From assembly GCF_018613725.1 (NCBI RefSeq), contig NZ_JAGGPS010000001.1:3840-67839 (forward strand): a stretch of 64,000 bases of DNA, in the 5' to 3' direction. Shown here piece after piece: positions 26,139-34,134 of this stretch (its first letter is position 1; every line of letters begins with the position of its first letter). The translations under genes were made by a program, and so were the position numbers. The notes under the pieces were generated by a model. That model made no database searches. It worked only from the letters and a program-made list of their open reading frames with translations, and was not told where the DNA came from. The stretch is from Hymenobacter sp. ISL-91. Lineage in GTDB: Bacteria > Bacteroidota > Bacteroidia > Cytophagales > Hymenobacteraceae.

Positions 26139-27557
26139 CTAAAATTTCAACGAGTTGGCAAAAGCCAGCAGCTGCGACTCGCGGAAGGCTCCGGCCAGCA
26201 CCTGCAGGCCAATCGGGAGGCCCTGCGAATCGAGGCCGTTGGGCACTGAAATGGCCGGCACACCTGCCAAAGAGGCCTGCACCGTGAAAATGTCGGCCAG
26301 ATACATGGCCAACGTATCCTTGTTTACATCACCAATCTTAAAGGCCGTGGTAGGCGTAGTGGGCAACACCAGGAAGTCGTAGTCGCGTAGCAGCTCGTCG
26401 GTTTTCTCCTTGATGAGCCGGCGTACCCGCTGGGCCTTGGTGTAGTAGGCGTCGTAGTAGCTGGCACTCAGTACAAAGGTGCCCAGCAGAATCCGGCGCT
26501 GCACCTCGGGCCCGAAACCCTGCGAGCGGGTTTTCTTGTAAAGCGACTCCAGATCCGTCACGTCGGGGGCGCGGTAGCCGAACTTCACCCCGTCGTAGCG
26601 GCTCAGGTTGGAGCTGGCCTCGGCTGTGGTCAGAATGTAGTAAGTCGGTACAATGAAGTCGAGGTAGGGAAACTCCACGGCCTCCACCACATGGCCCTGA
26701 CCACGCAGCTGTTCCAGTGTGGCCTCAGTGGCCGCCTTTATTTCGGGGTTGAGGCCCGGGCGCACCAGGCAGTCCTGGATATAGCCGATGCGGTACTGGG
26801 GCGCCGGTGCCAGCTCCTGGCTGTAGGCGGGCACCGGCTGCTGGCTCACGGTGCTGTCGAACTGGTCGGAGCCGGCCATTACTTCGAGCAGCAGGGCGGC
26901 ATCTTCTACCGAGCGGGTGAGTGTGCCAATCTGATCAAACGACGAAGCGTAAGCCACCAGTCCGTAGCGGGAAATACGCGAGTACGTGGGCTTAAAGCCC
27001 ACAATGCCGCAAAAAGCTGCTGGCTGGCGCACCGAGCCGCCCGTATCGGAGCCAATCGAGGCCAGGCACATATCGGCCTGCACGGCCACGGCCGAGCCAC
27101 CCGACGAGCCCCCGGGCACCCGGTCGGGGGCCAGGGCATTGCGAACCGGACCGAAATAGGAGGTTTCGTTGGAGGCACCCATGGCAAACTCGTCGCAGTT
27201 CTGGCGACCAATTAAAATGGCGTCCTCATCGAGCAGCCGTTGCACGGCCGTACCGGTAAACAACGACTTGAAACCGTCCAGAATGCGGCTGCTGCTTTGC
27301 AGCGCGTGGCCTTCGTAAGCCAGTACATCCTTCAGCCCGATAACCATACCGGCCAGCTTGCCGGCGGTGCCGGCGGCCAGCTTGGCATCAACGGCTACAG
27401 CCTGGGCGCGGGCCTCCTCGGGCCACACTTCCAGAAAAGCATTGAGGTTTTCCTGCCGGGCAATACTGTCGAGATAGTGCTCAACCAGTTGCTGGCACGA
27501 AACAGTGCCGGCGGCTAGTTCGCGGCGTACTTCGGAAAGGGAATCGAAACGTCTCAA
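26139..27557 (-). CDS. gatA: Aspartyl/glutamyl-tRNA amidotransferase subunit A
   Basis: 472-residue amidase subunit of the GatCAB complex, which releases ammonia from glutamine to convert Glu-tRNA(Gln) to Gln-tRNA(Gln). The amidase-signature triad is intact and correctly spaced: Lys76 in IGLKDVLA, cis-Ser151 in PGGSSGGSAVA, Ser175 in SDTGGSVRQPAAF (compare 79/154/178 in the well-studied S. aureus enzyme). The length is normal. gatB and gatC are not adjacent, which is usual in this phylum. The tandem tat genes lie directly upstream on the same strand. Confidence 0.94.
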   Translation of the reverse strand: MRRFDSLSEVRRELAAGTVSCQQLVEHYLDSIARQENLNAFLEVWPEEARAQAVAVDAKLAAGTAGKLAGMVIGLKDVLAYEGHALQSSSRILDGFKSLFTGTAVQRLLDEDAILIGRQNCDEFAMGASNETSYFGPVRNALAPDRVPGGSSGGSAVAVQADMCLASIGSDTGGSVRQPAAFCGIVGFKPTYSRISRYGLVAYASSFDQIGTLTRSVEDAALLLEVMAGSDQFDSTVSQQPVPAYSQELAPAPQYRIGYIQDCLVRPGLNPEIKAATEATLEQLRGQGHVVEAVEFPYLDFIVPTYYILTTAEASSNLSRYDGVKFGYRAPDVTDLESLYKKTRSQGFGPEVQRRILLGTFVLSASYYDAYYTKAQRVRRLIKEKTDELLRDYDFLVLPTTPTTAFKIGDVNKDTLAMYLADIFTVQASLAGVPAISVPNGLDSQGLPIGLQVLAGAFRESQLLAFANSLKF

Positions 27558-27630
27558 GACGAAGAAATTAAAGAGGAGGCCTGCGAAACGAGGCGGAAGC
27601 GCGAAAATAGCACCCTCACCGCTAAAAACA

Positions 27631-27663
27631 GAACCGCCGGCAGATTTTGGCTGCCGGCGGTTC
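27631..27663 (-). terminator. Intrinsic terminator after the tat genes
   Basis: Perfect 13-base arms (27631-27643 and 27651-27663), 7-base loop, followed on the minus strand by TGTTTTTAG. It sits 30 bases past the second tat stop codon and so separates the tat pair from gatA. Confidence 0.8.
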
Positions 27664-27692
27664 GGGTATGATGGAGCTTAAAGCGGCTGAAA

Positions 27693-28070
27693 CTAGCTCG
27701 TCTGGTCGAGGCGGGAGCGTTCGGGCTCGGCGGCCGGCGACTGTGGCGTTACCACGGGCGCAATGCCACCGTCCATGGGCGGTGCAATAACAGGGGCTGC
27801 TTCGGCTACCGGCGCAGCGGGCTGGTAGGTCTGCTGTGGCTGCTGCTCCTGAAACTGCTGCTGGTAAGGCTGCTGGGCCGGCTGGCCGTAGTTCTCTACC
27901 TCGCTGCGAATCTCGCGCGAGGCGTCTTTGAACTCGCGGATGCCTTTACCCAGCCCGCGGGCCAGCTCAGGAATCTTATTGGCTCCGAAAAAAATCAGGA
28001 TGACGACCATGATGAGCATCAACTCACCACCACCAAGGTCACCTAAAAACAGAAGAACGGGCATTTGCAT
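27693..28070 (-). CDS. TatA/TatB-type twin-arginine translocase subunit with long Gln/Pro-rich tail
   Basis: 125-residue Tat pore or adaptor subunit. A short periplasmic N-terminus, one membrane helix (about 12-29, GGELMLIMVVILIFFGANKI), the FGANKIPELARGLGKGIREF hinge and amphipathic helix, then about 75 residues of Gln, Pro and Ala (QQPYQQQFQEQQPQQTYQP). The tail is longer than in ordinary TatA. It follows the other tatA by only 11 bases. It may serve as TatB, since tatC and tatB are not seen here. The start may be Met1 or Met3 at 28064. Confidence 0.88.
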   Translation of the reverse strand: MQMPVLLFLGDLGGGELMLIMVVILIFFGANKIPELARGLGKGIREFKDASREIRSEVENYGQPAQQPYQQQFQEQQPQQTYQPAAPVAEAAPVIAPPMDGGIAPVVTPQSPAAEPERSRLDQTS

Positions 28071-28081
28071 AGCGAAAGGGG

Positions 28082-28315
28082 TTATGAGCGGGGCGCAGCC
28101 GGGTCGTTGGGGTTAGCCGGGTTTACGGGCCGGTCGCGAAACTCGGGCTTCTCTTCCTTCGAGGCATCCTTGAACTCGCGGATTCCCTGGCCCATGCCGC
28201 GGAACAACTCCGGAATGCGCTTGGCCCCGAAGAGCAGAATTATGGCTAGGCCGATAAGTAGCATTTCGGTGCCGCCAAGGCCTCCGATTCCGAGCAAGAG
28301 AGTGGCAAAGTTCAT
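28082..28315 (-). CDS. tatA: Twin-arginine translocase subunit TatA
   Basis: 77-residue TatA, the oligomeric channel component of folded-protein export across the inner membrane. Membrane helix at about 15-30 (GTEMLLIGLAIILLFG), the FGAKRIPELFRGMGQGIREFK hinge (given here in part) and amphipathic helix, and a short charged tail. The conserved polar residue in the helix is Glu17 (GGTEML). It is the first of two tandem paralogues; the second carries a long Gln/Pro tail. No promoter matching TAnnTTTG was found just upstream. Confidence 0.9.
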   Translation of the reverse strand: MNFATLLLGIGGLGGTEMLLIGLAIILLFGAKRIPELFRGMGQGIREFKDASKEEKPEFRDRPVNPANPNDPAAPRS

Positions 28316-28625
28316 ATGAAGCAGACCCGGGGGCCAGAATTAGAAGGTCAAAGGAGAGTATACGCAACCCATACGCGGGTAGATTGTAAAGGTACCCCAT
28401 AATTTGAAAAACAGTTCCGTCAGTCCGGCCATATCGATGCGCTTGGTACAGCCAGCCGCGTTTTTTCAGCCGGTACTTAACTCAGGCAAAGAACCCGACC
28501 AGTAAAGGAGGCTATTGATCCGGTAAAAAGTGCGCTTTAGCGGTTTCACCCAATTCAAACGGGGAGTACTGTGTTATTTAGTGGTGACAGAAACCCGTTT
28601 TCCTTTTATAATTTACTGCCATATT
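28316..28625. other. Divergent intergenic region, nothing recognised
   Basis: About 310 bases between the starts of tatA (minus) and the GAF-LytTR gene (plus). It should hold both promoters, but I find no exact TAnnTTTG element, tRNA, riboswitch or strong hairpin. An in-frame upstream extension of the GAF-LytTR gene into this region has no family support. Confidence 0.5.
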
Positions 28626-29582
28626 ATGCTATTGGAAGAAGCCACTTCCTCACCCAAGACGCAGGCCGGTCTTTCGCGGGCGCAGGAAATTCGGCGCCTT
28701 ACGGCCCTGCAATCCTATGAAATCCTGGATACCACCCAGGAAGCGGCCTTCGACGATTTGGCGCGGCTGGCCTCTGTGATATGCAATACGCCCATCTCCC
28801 TGGTTTCGCTGCTCGATGGTGAGCGGCAATGGTTTAAAGCCCGCACCGACTGCCGCTGGCCTGCCAGTACGCCCCGCGAGTTGGCTTTCTGCCACTATGC
28901 CATTCAGGGCGATACGCTCTACGAAGTAGAAGATGCTGCCTGCCACCCCTCGTTCGAGCACAACGAACTGGTAACCGGCGAGCCCCATATCCGCTTCTAT
29001 GCCGGCTACCCTTTGCTCACGCCCCAGGGCGATGCGCTGGGGACACTCTGTGTTATCGATACCGTGCCTCGCCGCCTAACCGATGGCCAGCGCGATGCCC
29101 TGGCCGTGCTGAGCCGCGAGGTGGTAGCCCACCTGGAACTGCGCCGGGCGCGCCTCGAACTGGAGCAGGAGCGCCGCAAGCTCGACGACCTGCTGCGCCT
29201 GGCCAATGATACGGCCGAGAGCCTGTACCTCAGTAAAAGTCAGAACGAAGTCTTTATCAAGCAGGATAGCAAGCTGTTGCGCTTAAAGACAGCCGATATC
29301 CGCTATGTTGAGGCGCTGGGTGACTACGTGAACATCTACGCCGGCCCCGAGCGGTATACTATTTACAGCACCATGAAGGAGCTGGAGTCCCGGCTGCCGG
29401 CTCGCGACTTTGCCCGGGTGCACCGCAAGTACATCGTGCGCCTCGACCGGATTATTGCCATCGAAAGCGACGCGCTGCTGGTAGAGGCCGACCGTGGTGC
29501 CGAGGCTGGTCCCAGCCTGCTGCCCGTGCCCATTGGCAACTCATTTAAGGCCGGGCTGCTAAGCCGGCTTAACCTCGTCTGA
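28626..29582 (+). CDS. GAF-LytTR transcriptional regulator
   Basis: 318-residue one-component regulator. A GAF domain occupies about 25-190 (EAAFDDLARLASVICNTPISL, cited in part, LDGERQWFKAR, FCHYAI, YAGYPLLTPQGDALGTLCVID), the variant often found before histidine kinases or cyclases. A short coiled-coil linker (LELEQERRKLDDLLRLAND) leads to a LytTR DNA-binding domain at about 215-318 (DIRYVEALGDYVNIY, ARDFARVHRKYIVRLDRI). GAF coupled directly to LytTR is less common than response-regulator LytTR proteins. The ligand is unknown. The start at 28626 begins just before the conserved helix; an upstream frame is open but unsupported. Confidence 0.85.
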   Translation: MLLEEATSSPKTQAGLSRAQEIRRLTALQSYEILDTTQEAAFDDLARLASVICNTPISLVSLLDGERQWFKARTDCRWPASTPRELAFCHYAIQGDTLYEVEDAACHPSFEHNELVTGEPHIRFYAGYPLLTPQGDALGTLCVIDTVPRRLTDGQRDALAVLSREVVAHLELRRARLELEQERRKLDDLLRLANDTAESLYLSKSQNEVFIKQDSKLLRLKTADIRYVEALGDYVNIYAGPERYTIYSTMKELESRLPARDFARVHRKYIVRLDRIIAIESDALLVEADRGAEAGPSLLPVPIGNSFKAGLLSRLNLV

Positions 29583-29691
29583 GCCGGTTGGTTTGAGCGC
29601 AACGCACGAATTGCGCTTTTCGCCGAGAGAAAAAGGGTATTGGGCGAAATTGACAATGGGTGGGCCTGGCCCTCCAGTATCTTTCGTCTGG

Positions 29692-29815
29692 TTATCGGGA
29701 GTTTACCCTACCAGTGGCGGCTAGTTATAGCCGCTCACCGGTAGCAGGGGATTCCGGTAGCTAAGTTTGTTTTCATAGCTCGGAAAGCCCGGTTCCCTTG
29801 GATCCGGGTTTTTTT
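29692..29815 (+). ncRNA. Candidate structured small RNA or structured 3' UTR
   Basis: Three consecutive hairpins fill this stretch between two convergent genes. Stem 1 at 29708-29744 has 15 pairs with two small bulges and a GTTA loop; stem 2 at 29753-29784 has 9 pairs with a 12-base loop; stem 3 at 29785-29811 ends in a seven-T tract. A near-consensus TATCTTTC element sits at 29678-29685. It may be an independent RNA or the tail of the GAF-LytTR message. It does not match tmRNA, RNase P or SRP RNA motifs I know. Confidence 0.4.
29785..29815 (+). terminator. Intrinsic terminator of the candidate RNA or regulator message
   Basis: Stem AAGCCCGG / CCGGGTTT around an 11-base loop, followed by an unbroken T-run. 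It points on the plus strand and lies 200 bases past the GAF-LytTR stop codon. Confidence 0.7.
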
Positions 29816-29962
29816 ATTGCGAAGCTGTGTAGAAAGTAGCTGGAATCAGTTAGCACGTCATGCTAAGCGCAGCCGAAGCTAGAACGTTCTTTTGCCTTTC
29901 TAAACAGACTCCTGCTCAAGCATGGCGGGTGGTTGGCGATAATCAGGCCTCATTACCAGTGC

Positions 29963-31333
29963 TTACTTGCGGCCAAGCCAGTTCTCGGGGTTGAGGTTGG
30001 CACTGTTGCGCCACACCTGAAACTGTACTTCGGAGGTACCCTCGGCGTTGGTCGAAACCGTGCCCAGGGTCTGGCGGGCCTCAACGGTCTGGCCCTCGCT
30101 CACGCTCACGCTACGCAGCTTGGCATACACCGTAAAATAGTCGCCGTGCTGCACCATCACGATGTTGCCCATGCCCGGCACGCTGGCCACAGTAAGCACT
30201 TTACCACTGAACACAGCCCGAACCGACTCGCCGGAGTTGGTCTGGATGTCGACGCCGCGGTTCTCGACCACCACGTTTTTGAGCACCGGGTGGTTGTGGC
30301 GGCCGAAGCGCTGGCTGATGAAGCCTTTGCCTACGGGCCAGGGCAGGCGGCCCCGGTTGTCGGTGAAGGAGGCCGCCAGTTTGGCCGTTTCGGGCGTCAG
30401 CGTTACGCGGTCGGTGCGTTCGGCCCGGGTGGCGGCAGCTTCTTCGGCGGCGGTAGTGGCGGGGGTGCGCGAGGTGGCACCGGGGCTGCGGCCGGCGTTG
30501 GCCGCCACCTCGGCGGCACGGGCCTTGGCTGCGGCCCGCCGCGCAGCTTCGCGGGCGGCGCGGGCAATTTCTTCGCGTACGCGCAGCGCAATCAGGTTAT
30601 CGAGCCGGCTGATGGCCCGCTGCCGGTTGGCCAGCTCCTTGCGCAGGCCTTCCTCCTGCTGGGTGAGCTTGGTAATCACTTGGTTCTGCTGCACTTTCAG
30701 CGTAGTCAGGGTCTTTTTTTCCGAGAGCTGGGTGCTCAGCAACGAGCCTTTCTCCTGGCGCTGCTGCTGCAGGCCGGTTAGCTGCCGGCCCAGGCGCTGT
30801 TGGGTTTGGGTGATCTGTTGGGCCTGGGCCTGGCGCACCTCGGTATACTGTCGGATGTAGCGCAGGCGCAGCAGGAACTGATTGAACGACTCGGCCGCAA
30901 ACAGAAACATGAGGCGGTTGTAGCCGTTGGCCGTTTTCGAGCCTGCATAAATCAGGCGGGCGTACTCGGCCTTGAGGCGCTCTAGGCGCTGGCGCGTCTG
31001 TTGCACCTGGCCTTCGGTCTGCTGCACGTCGCCTTCAATGTAGCGCAGCTCCGAGCTGATGTTTTTGATGACGCCCTGCTGCACCACCAGCTTTTCCTGA
31101 ATGGCGTTGAGCTGCCCCACCGACGCCTGCTTTTTCTGCTGGGTCTGGGCCAGAATGCGGCTGGTTTCCTTGATGCGCTTGAGGTTGGCGCGCCGCTCGC
31201 GCTCCAGCTGGGCTTTGCTTTTTTTGGCGGCAGGAGCTTTTTTTTGGGCCAGTGCTACCGGGGCTGTTGGGCCAACCAGTAGCAGCAAGAGCAGCAACAG
31301 CAGCAGCCGGCCGGTTTTACTTCTTGCGTGCAT
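29963..31333 (-). CDS. EnvC-like murein hydrolase activator with degenerate LytM (M23) domain
   Basis: 456-residue periplasmic protein. Signal peptide (1-29), a long coiled coil (about 38-265, Gln/Arg/Lys-rich), a linker with Ala/Thr, then an M23 LytM domain (about 335-455). In this domain most zinc ligands of active M23 enzymes are lost: the H-x-G-x-D motif reads NRGVD, YAHL reads YAKL, and HLHFE reads EVQFQ. That is the pattern of EnvC/NlpD-type activators, which switch on cell-wall amidases at division instead of cutting peptides themselves. It overlaps the DUF4292 gene by 17 bases. Confidence 0.87.
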   Translation of the reverse strand: MHARSKTGRLLLLLLLLLLVGPTAPVALAQKKAPAAKKSKAQLERERRANLKRIKETSRILAQTQQKKQASVGQLNAIQEKLVVQQGVIKNISSELRYIEGDVQQTEGQVQQTRQRLERLKAEYARLIYAGSKTANGYNRLMFLFAAESFNQFLLRLRYIRQYTEVRQAQAQQITQTQQRLGRQLTGLQQQRQEKGSLLSTQLSEKKTLTTLKVQQNQVITKLTQQEEGLRKELANRQRAISRLDNLIALRVREEIARAAREAARRAAAKARAAEVAANAGRSPGATSRTPATTAAEEAAATRAERTDRVTLTPETAKLAASFTDNRGRLPWPVGKGFISQRFGRHNHPVLKNVVVENRGVDIQTNSGESVRAVFSGKVLTVASVPGMGNIVMVQHGDYFTVYAKLRSVSVSEGQTVEARQTLGTVSTNAEGTSEVQFQVWRNSANLNPENWLGRK

Positions 31334-32087
31334 AGCCTTTGGGTACGGAAAACGGGAATTGCAGGCGGCCCTTATCCAGATTGACGTCTCGGTAAGTGAG
31401 CGTGACCTGAGTAGGGGGCTGCTGGCGCTGCTGCACCTGCACCTGCGTTTCGAAGGCGAAGGGCTGCGGGTTGCTTTCGAGCTGGCGGAAATCGGCGTAG
31501 TCGACCGTTACCTGGTTGGCCTGTACCGAGTCCTGCACCAGCAGCTGGCGCGGGCGGCCCTGGGCCAGATCGACGAGCTGCATAATCAGCAGGCCCGCCT
31601 GCTCGTAGCGCACGCGCTGCACCGTACCCTCGGTGGTTACGGCCGGCTGGGTGTCGGGGCTGATGGGGGCCAGGTAGTTGCCCAGCAGCAGCGCCTGCAG
31701 CATATCGAAGGTAACGGGCACATTCAGCCGCTGGCTCAGGTAGGCAAAGTCGCCCGCGTAGTACTCGCGGCGCAGTTTATCAAGCACCTGCACCGAGTCG
31801 CGGGTGATGTAAAGCCGCGCGCCCTCAATGCCCAACAACGACGCCGACAGCCAGATAGCACTGTCTTTGCGCATCCGCAGGTTCACGTTGGCGCTCTGGT
31901 CGCCAAACTGGGCTTTGCCCTTGGCCGTCATGTACTGGAAATCGAGGTTAACGGCCTTCACAGTTTCCGGCACCGGGTTGGCGGCCGAAGGTTGAGTGGC
32001 AGTCGGCAGCAGCTTTTTGGTGCAGCTGCCGAGTAGTAGCGGCAGGGCCAGCAATACGCTCAGCAGCAGCGCGGGGCGGTTATTCAT
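31317..32087 (-). CDS. DUF4292 family lipoprotein
   Basis: 256-residue lipoprotein with lipobox LLGSC (Cys22). The body fits DUF4292, a Bacteroidota family with a LolA/LolB-like half-barrel: successive strands VNLDFQYMTAKGKAQF, VNLRMRKDSAIWLSASLLGI and EGARLYITRDSVQVLDK, and a C-terminal strand pair VTLTYRDVNLDKGRLQFPF. A role in lipid or lipoprotein handling is inferred from the fold only. Translational coupling is likely on both sides: its first 8 bases overlap the TPR gene and its last 17 bases overlap the EnvC-like gene. Confidence 0.85.
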   Translation of the reverse strand: MNNRPALLLSVLLALPLLLGSCTKKLLPTATQPSAANPVPETVKAVNLDFQYMTAKGKAQFGDQSANVNLRMRKDSAIWLSASLLGIEGARLYITRDSVQVLDKLRREYYAGDFAYLSQRLNVPVTFDMLQALLLGNYLAPISPDTQPAVTTEGTVQRVRYEQAGLLIMQLVDLAQGRPRQLLVQDSVQANQVTVDYADFRQLESNPQPFAFETQVQVQQRQQPPTQVTLTYRDVNLDKGRLQFPFSVPKGYARKK

Positions 32088-33909
32088 ACAGCTTCTTGTC
32101 CTTTATTTTTCGGTTGATGAGCGCCGAGGCCCCGCCCTTCTGGTTGGCCCGCTGCCACTCGGCTACGGCCTTCTCCTTGTCGCCGAGCTGAAACAGTACG
32201 TCGCCGTAGTGCTCGACAATAGTGGCGTCGGAGGAGTAGCGCAGGGCAGTTTCAAGGGCCCGGCGGGCACCAGCGTAGTCTTTCAGCTGGTACAGTACCC
32301 AGGCGTAGGTGTCGAGGTAGGTAGGGTTTTCGGGGAACTGCTTCACCAGCTTGCCCGCCATTTCCTTGGCCTTATCCAGCTTTTCGCGCCTTATCGACAG
32401 AAAGTAGCTGTAGTTGTTGAGGGCCTGGGCGTTGTTGGCATCGAAGGTCAGGGCTGATTCGTAAGCGGCATCCGACTTAGGGTAATCCTTCAATTCGTGG
32501 TACACATCGCCAAGCTGGGTGTCGAACTGGGCTAGTAATTCGGGGTTGTCGGTGGCCAGCTTCCGGCCGTACTCAAACGACTTAACGGCCCTGGCTGGCT
32601 GTTTTTCCAGCTGATGGCCGACGCCGTTGTAAAACCAGAGCGGTGCCTGATTCGGAAACAGCTCCAGTGCCTGCGTGGTATGGGCCAGCAGCGAATCGGT
32701 CTGGCTCAGTTCGGCGTCAATCAGCACCACCTGCTGCCAGATCTGGTAGCGGGAGTTATCGAGGCGCAGGGCCCGCAGGTAGCTGGCGCGGGCGGCCGCC
32801 CGGTTGCCGGTTACAATTTCGATGTCGCCGGCAATGGAAAAGGCTTTGGCCTCGCGCGGATGAACCCGCATGGTAACGGCCGCCAGGTCGCGGGCCATTT
32901 CATTCAGGCCGGGGTCGGGTAGCTGCTTCAGGTACTCAATCAGAATGCGCACCTTGTCGTCGATATCCAGGCTGGGGCTCTCGAAGGCTAGTTTCAGTTG
33001 CCGCTCCGACTCGGGCCGGTTGTTCTGGAGCCGGTATACGTCGGCCAGAATCATGCGGGCCCGGGGGTTGTCGGGGTCGGTTCGCAGGGCCTGGTTGGCC
33101 ACCCGCACGGCATCCTCGAAGCGGCGGTTGGTGGCGTACAGCTGGGCCTGGGCCAGCACGTAGCGCGGCTCGTCGGGGTTCGATTTAATGAGCGACTCGC
33201 CTTCCAGCAACGCTTGGTCGAGCTTGTTCTGGCGCAGGTAAATCTGCTGTTTCTTAAACGATATTTCGTCCTGGGGGCCAAATTTCTGCTCAGCCTGCCC
33301 AAATGTTGTCAGGGCTTCATCGAGCCGGCCCTGGGCCACGTACAGGTCGGCCAGGTTGAACAGGTAGTAGTTGGAGTCGGGCACCCGCTCGATAAGCGCG
33401 GTATACACGTTGGTGGCCTCCTCGTACTGTTTCTGCGAGGTATAGATCTGGGCCAGCAGCAGGTAGTAGTAGGCGTTTTCGGGGGCCAGTCGCACGGCAG
33501 CCCGGCCAAAGTTGGTGGCATCCTGCAGGTTGCCACTTAGCAGGTTGGCCTCGGCAATCTTGTAGTTCACGGCTGCATTGCCCGGGTTCAGTGCATAGGC
33601 TTTCAGCAGGCGCTCCAGGGCCTTGTTGTAGTCTTCGAGCAGCACGTAGCGCACGCCATCCACAAAGTAAGCCTCGCTCATCTCACGCTCTTTAGGGGTG
33701 AGCACCCTCGGCTGCCGGGCGGCTTCATCGAGCATGGCGCGGCGAGCCAGTTCGCGGCGCTCCTTGCGGCTGAGCTTGCCCGGTTTGGCTTCCGGCTTGC
33801 TCTCGGGCCCGGCTTTAGCTGGCAGGGCGGGCTTACGCTGGGCGTACCCGGGCCCGGCCAGCAGCAGGCTCAACAGGAAGGGCAGCAGCAACGCGCGGAA
33901 AAGAGCCAT
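32080..33909 (-). CDS. Exported tetratricopeptide repeat protein
   Basis: 609-residue protein with a signal peptide (1-24, FLLSLLLAGPGYAQ) and a long superhelix of TPR units over about 70-600, with canonical positions such as NPGNAAVNYKIAEANLLSGN, YYYLLLAQIYTSQKQYEEAT and ALNNYSYFLSIRREKLDKA. It is a periplasmic protein-protein scaffold with an unknown partner. The start at 33909 is preferred because it places the signal peptide at the N-terminus; the frame is open another 45 codons. It is the first gene of the three overlapping genes TPR, DUF4292 and EnvC-like, a cluster order I know from other Bacteroidota. Confidence 0.87.
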   Translation of the reverse strand: MALFRALLLPFLLSLLLAGPGYAQRKPALPAKAGPESKPEAKPGKLSRKERRELARRAMLDEAARQPRVLTPKEREMSEAYFVDGVRYVLLEDYNKALERLLKAYALNPGNAAVNYKIAEANLLSGNLQDATNFGRAAVRLAPENAYYYLLLAQIYTSQKQYEEATNVYTALIERVPDSNYYLFNLADLYVAQGRLDEALTTFGQAEQKFGPQDEISFKKQQIYLRQNKLDQALLEGESLIKSNPDEPRYVLAQAQLYATNRRFEDAVRVANQALRTDPDNPRARMILADVYRLQNNRPESERQLKLAFESPSLDIDDKVRILIEYLKQLPDPGLNEMARDLAAVTMRVHPREAKAFSIAGDIEIVTGNRAAARASYLRALRLDNSRYQIWQQVVLIDAELSQTDSLLAHTTQALELFPNQAPLWFYNGVGHQLEKQPARAVKSFEYGRKLATDNPELLAQFDTQLGDVYHELKDYPKSDAAYESALTFDANNAQALNNYSYFLSIRREKLDKAKEMAGKLVKQFPENPTYLDTYAWVLYQLKDYAGARRALETALRYSSDATIVEHYGDVLFQLGDKEKAVAEWQRANQKGGASALINRKIKDKKLYE

Positions 33910-33996
33910 AGAGGAAGCAGATAAGCCCGGAACAAGGGCCTGCCGTGAAGATAAAGAAAAGGCCGGCGGCCAGCTATAAAGCGGGAGGCAGCCATA

Positions 33997-34109
33997 AAAC
34001 AGTACGTCATCCGGAATGAAACGAATGAGCGGGTGTAAATCCATTGAAACGGTTGCCGCTCAACGGGTTAACGCCTCATTATTCGCCTCGATCCGAATGA
34101 CGTACTGTT
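33997..34109. repeat. Inverted repeat between TPR and nucleotidyltransferase genes
   Basis: The arms AACAGTACGTCATCCGG (about 33997-34013) and its complement with one mismatch (about 34093-34109) flank a further imperfect pairing of AATGAAACGAATGAG-like sequence. It may be a relative of the other dispersed palindromes. Confidence 0.5.
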
Positions 34110-34134
34110 GGATAACAGCAAACGGCGCGAAATA

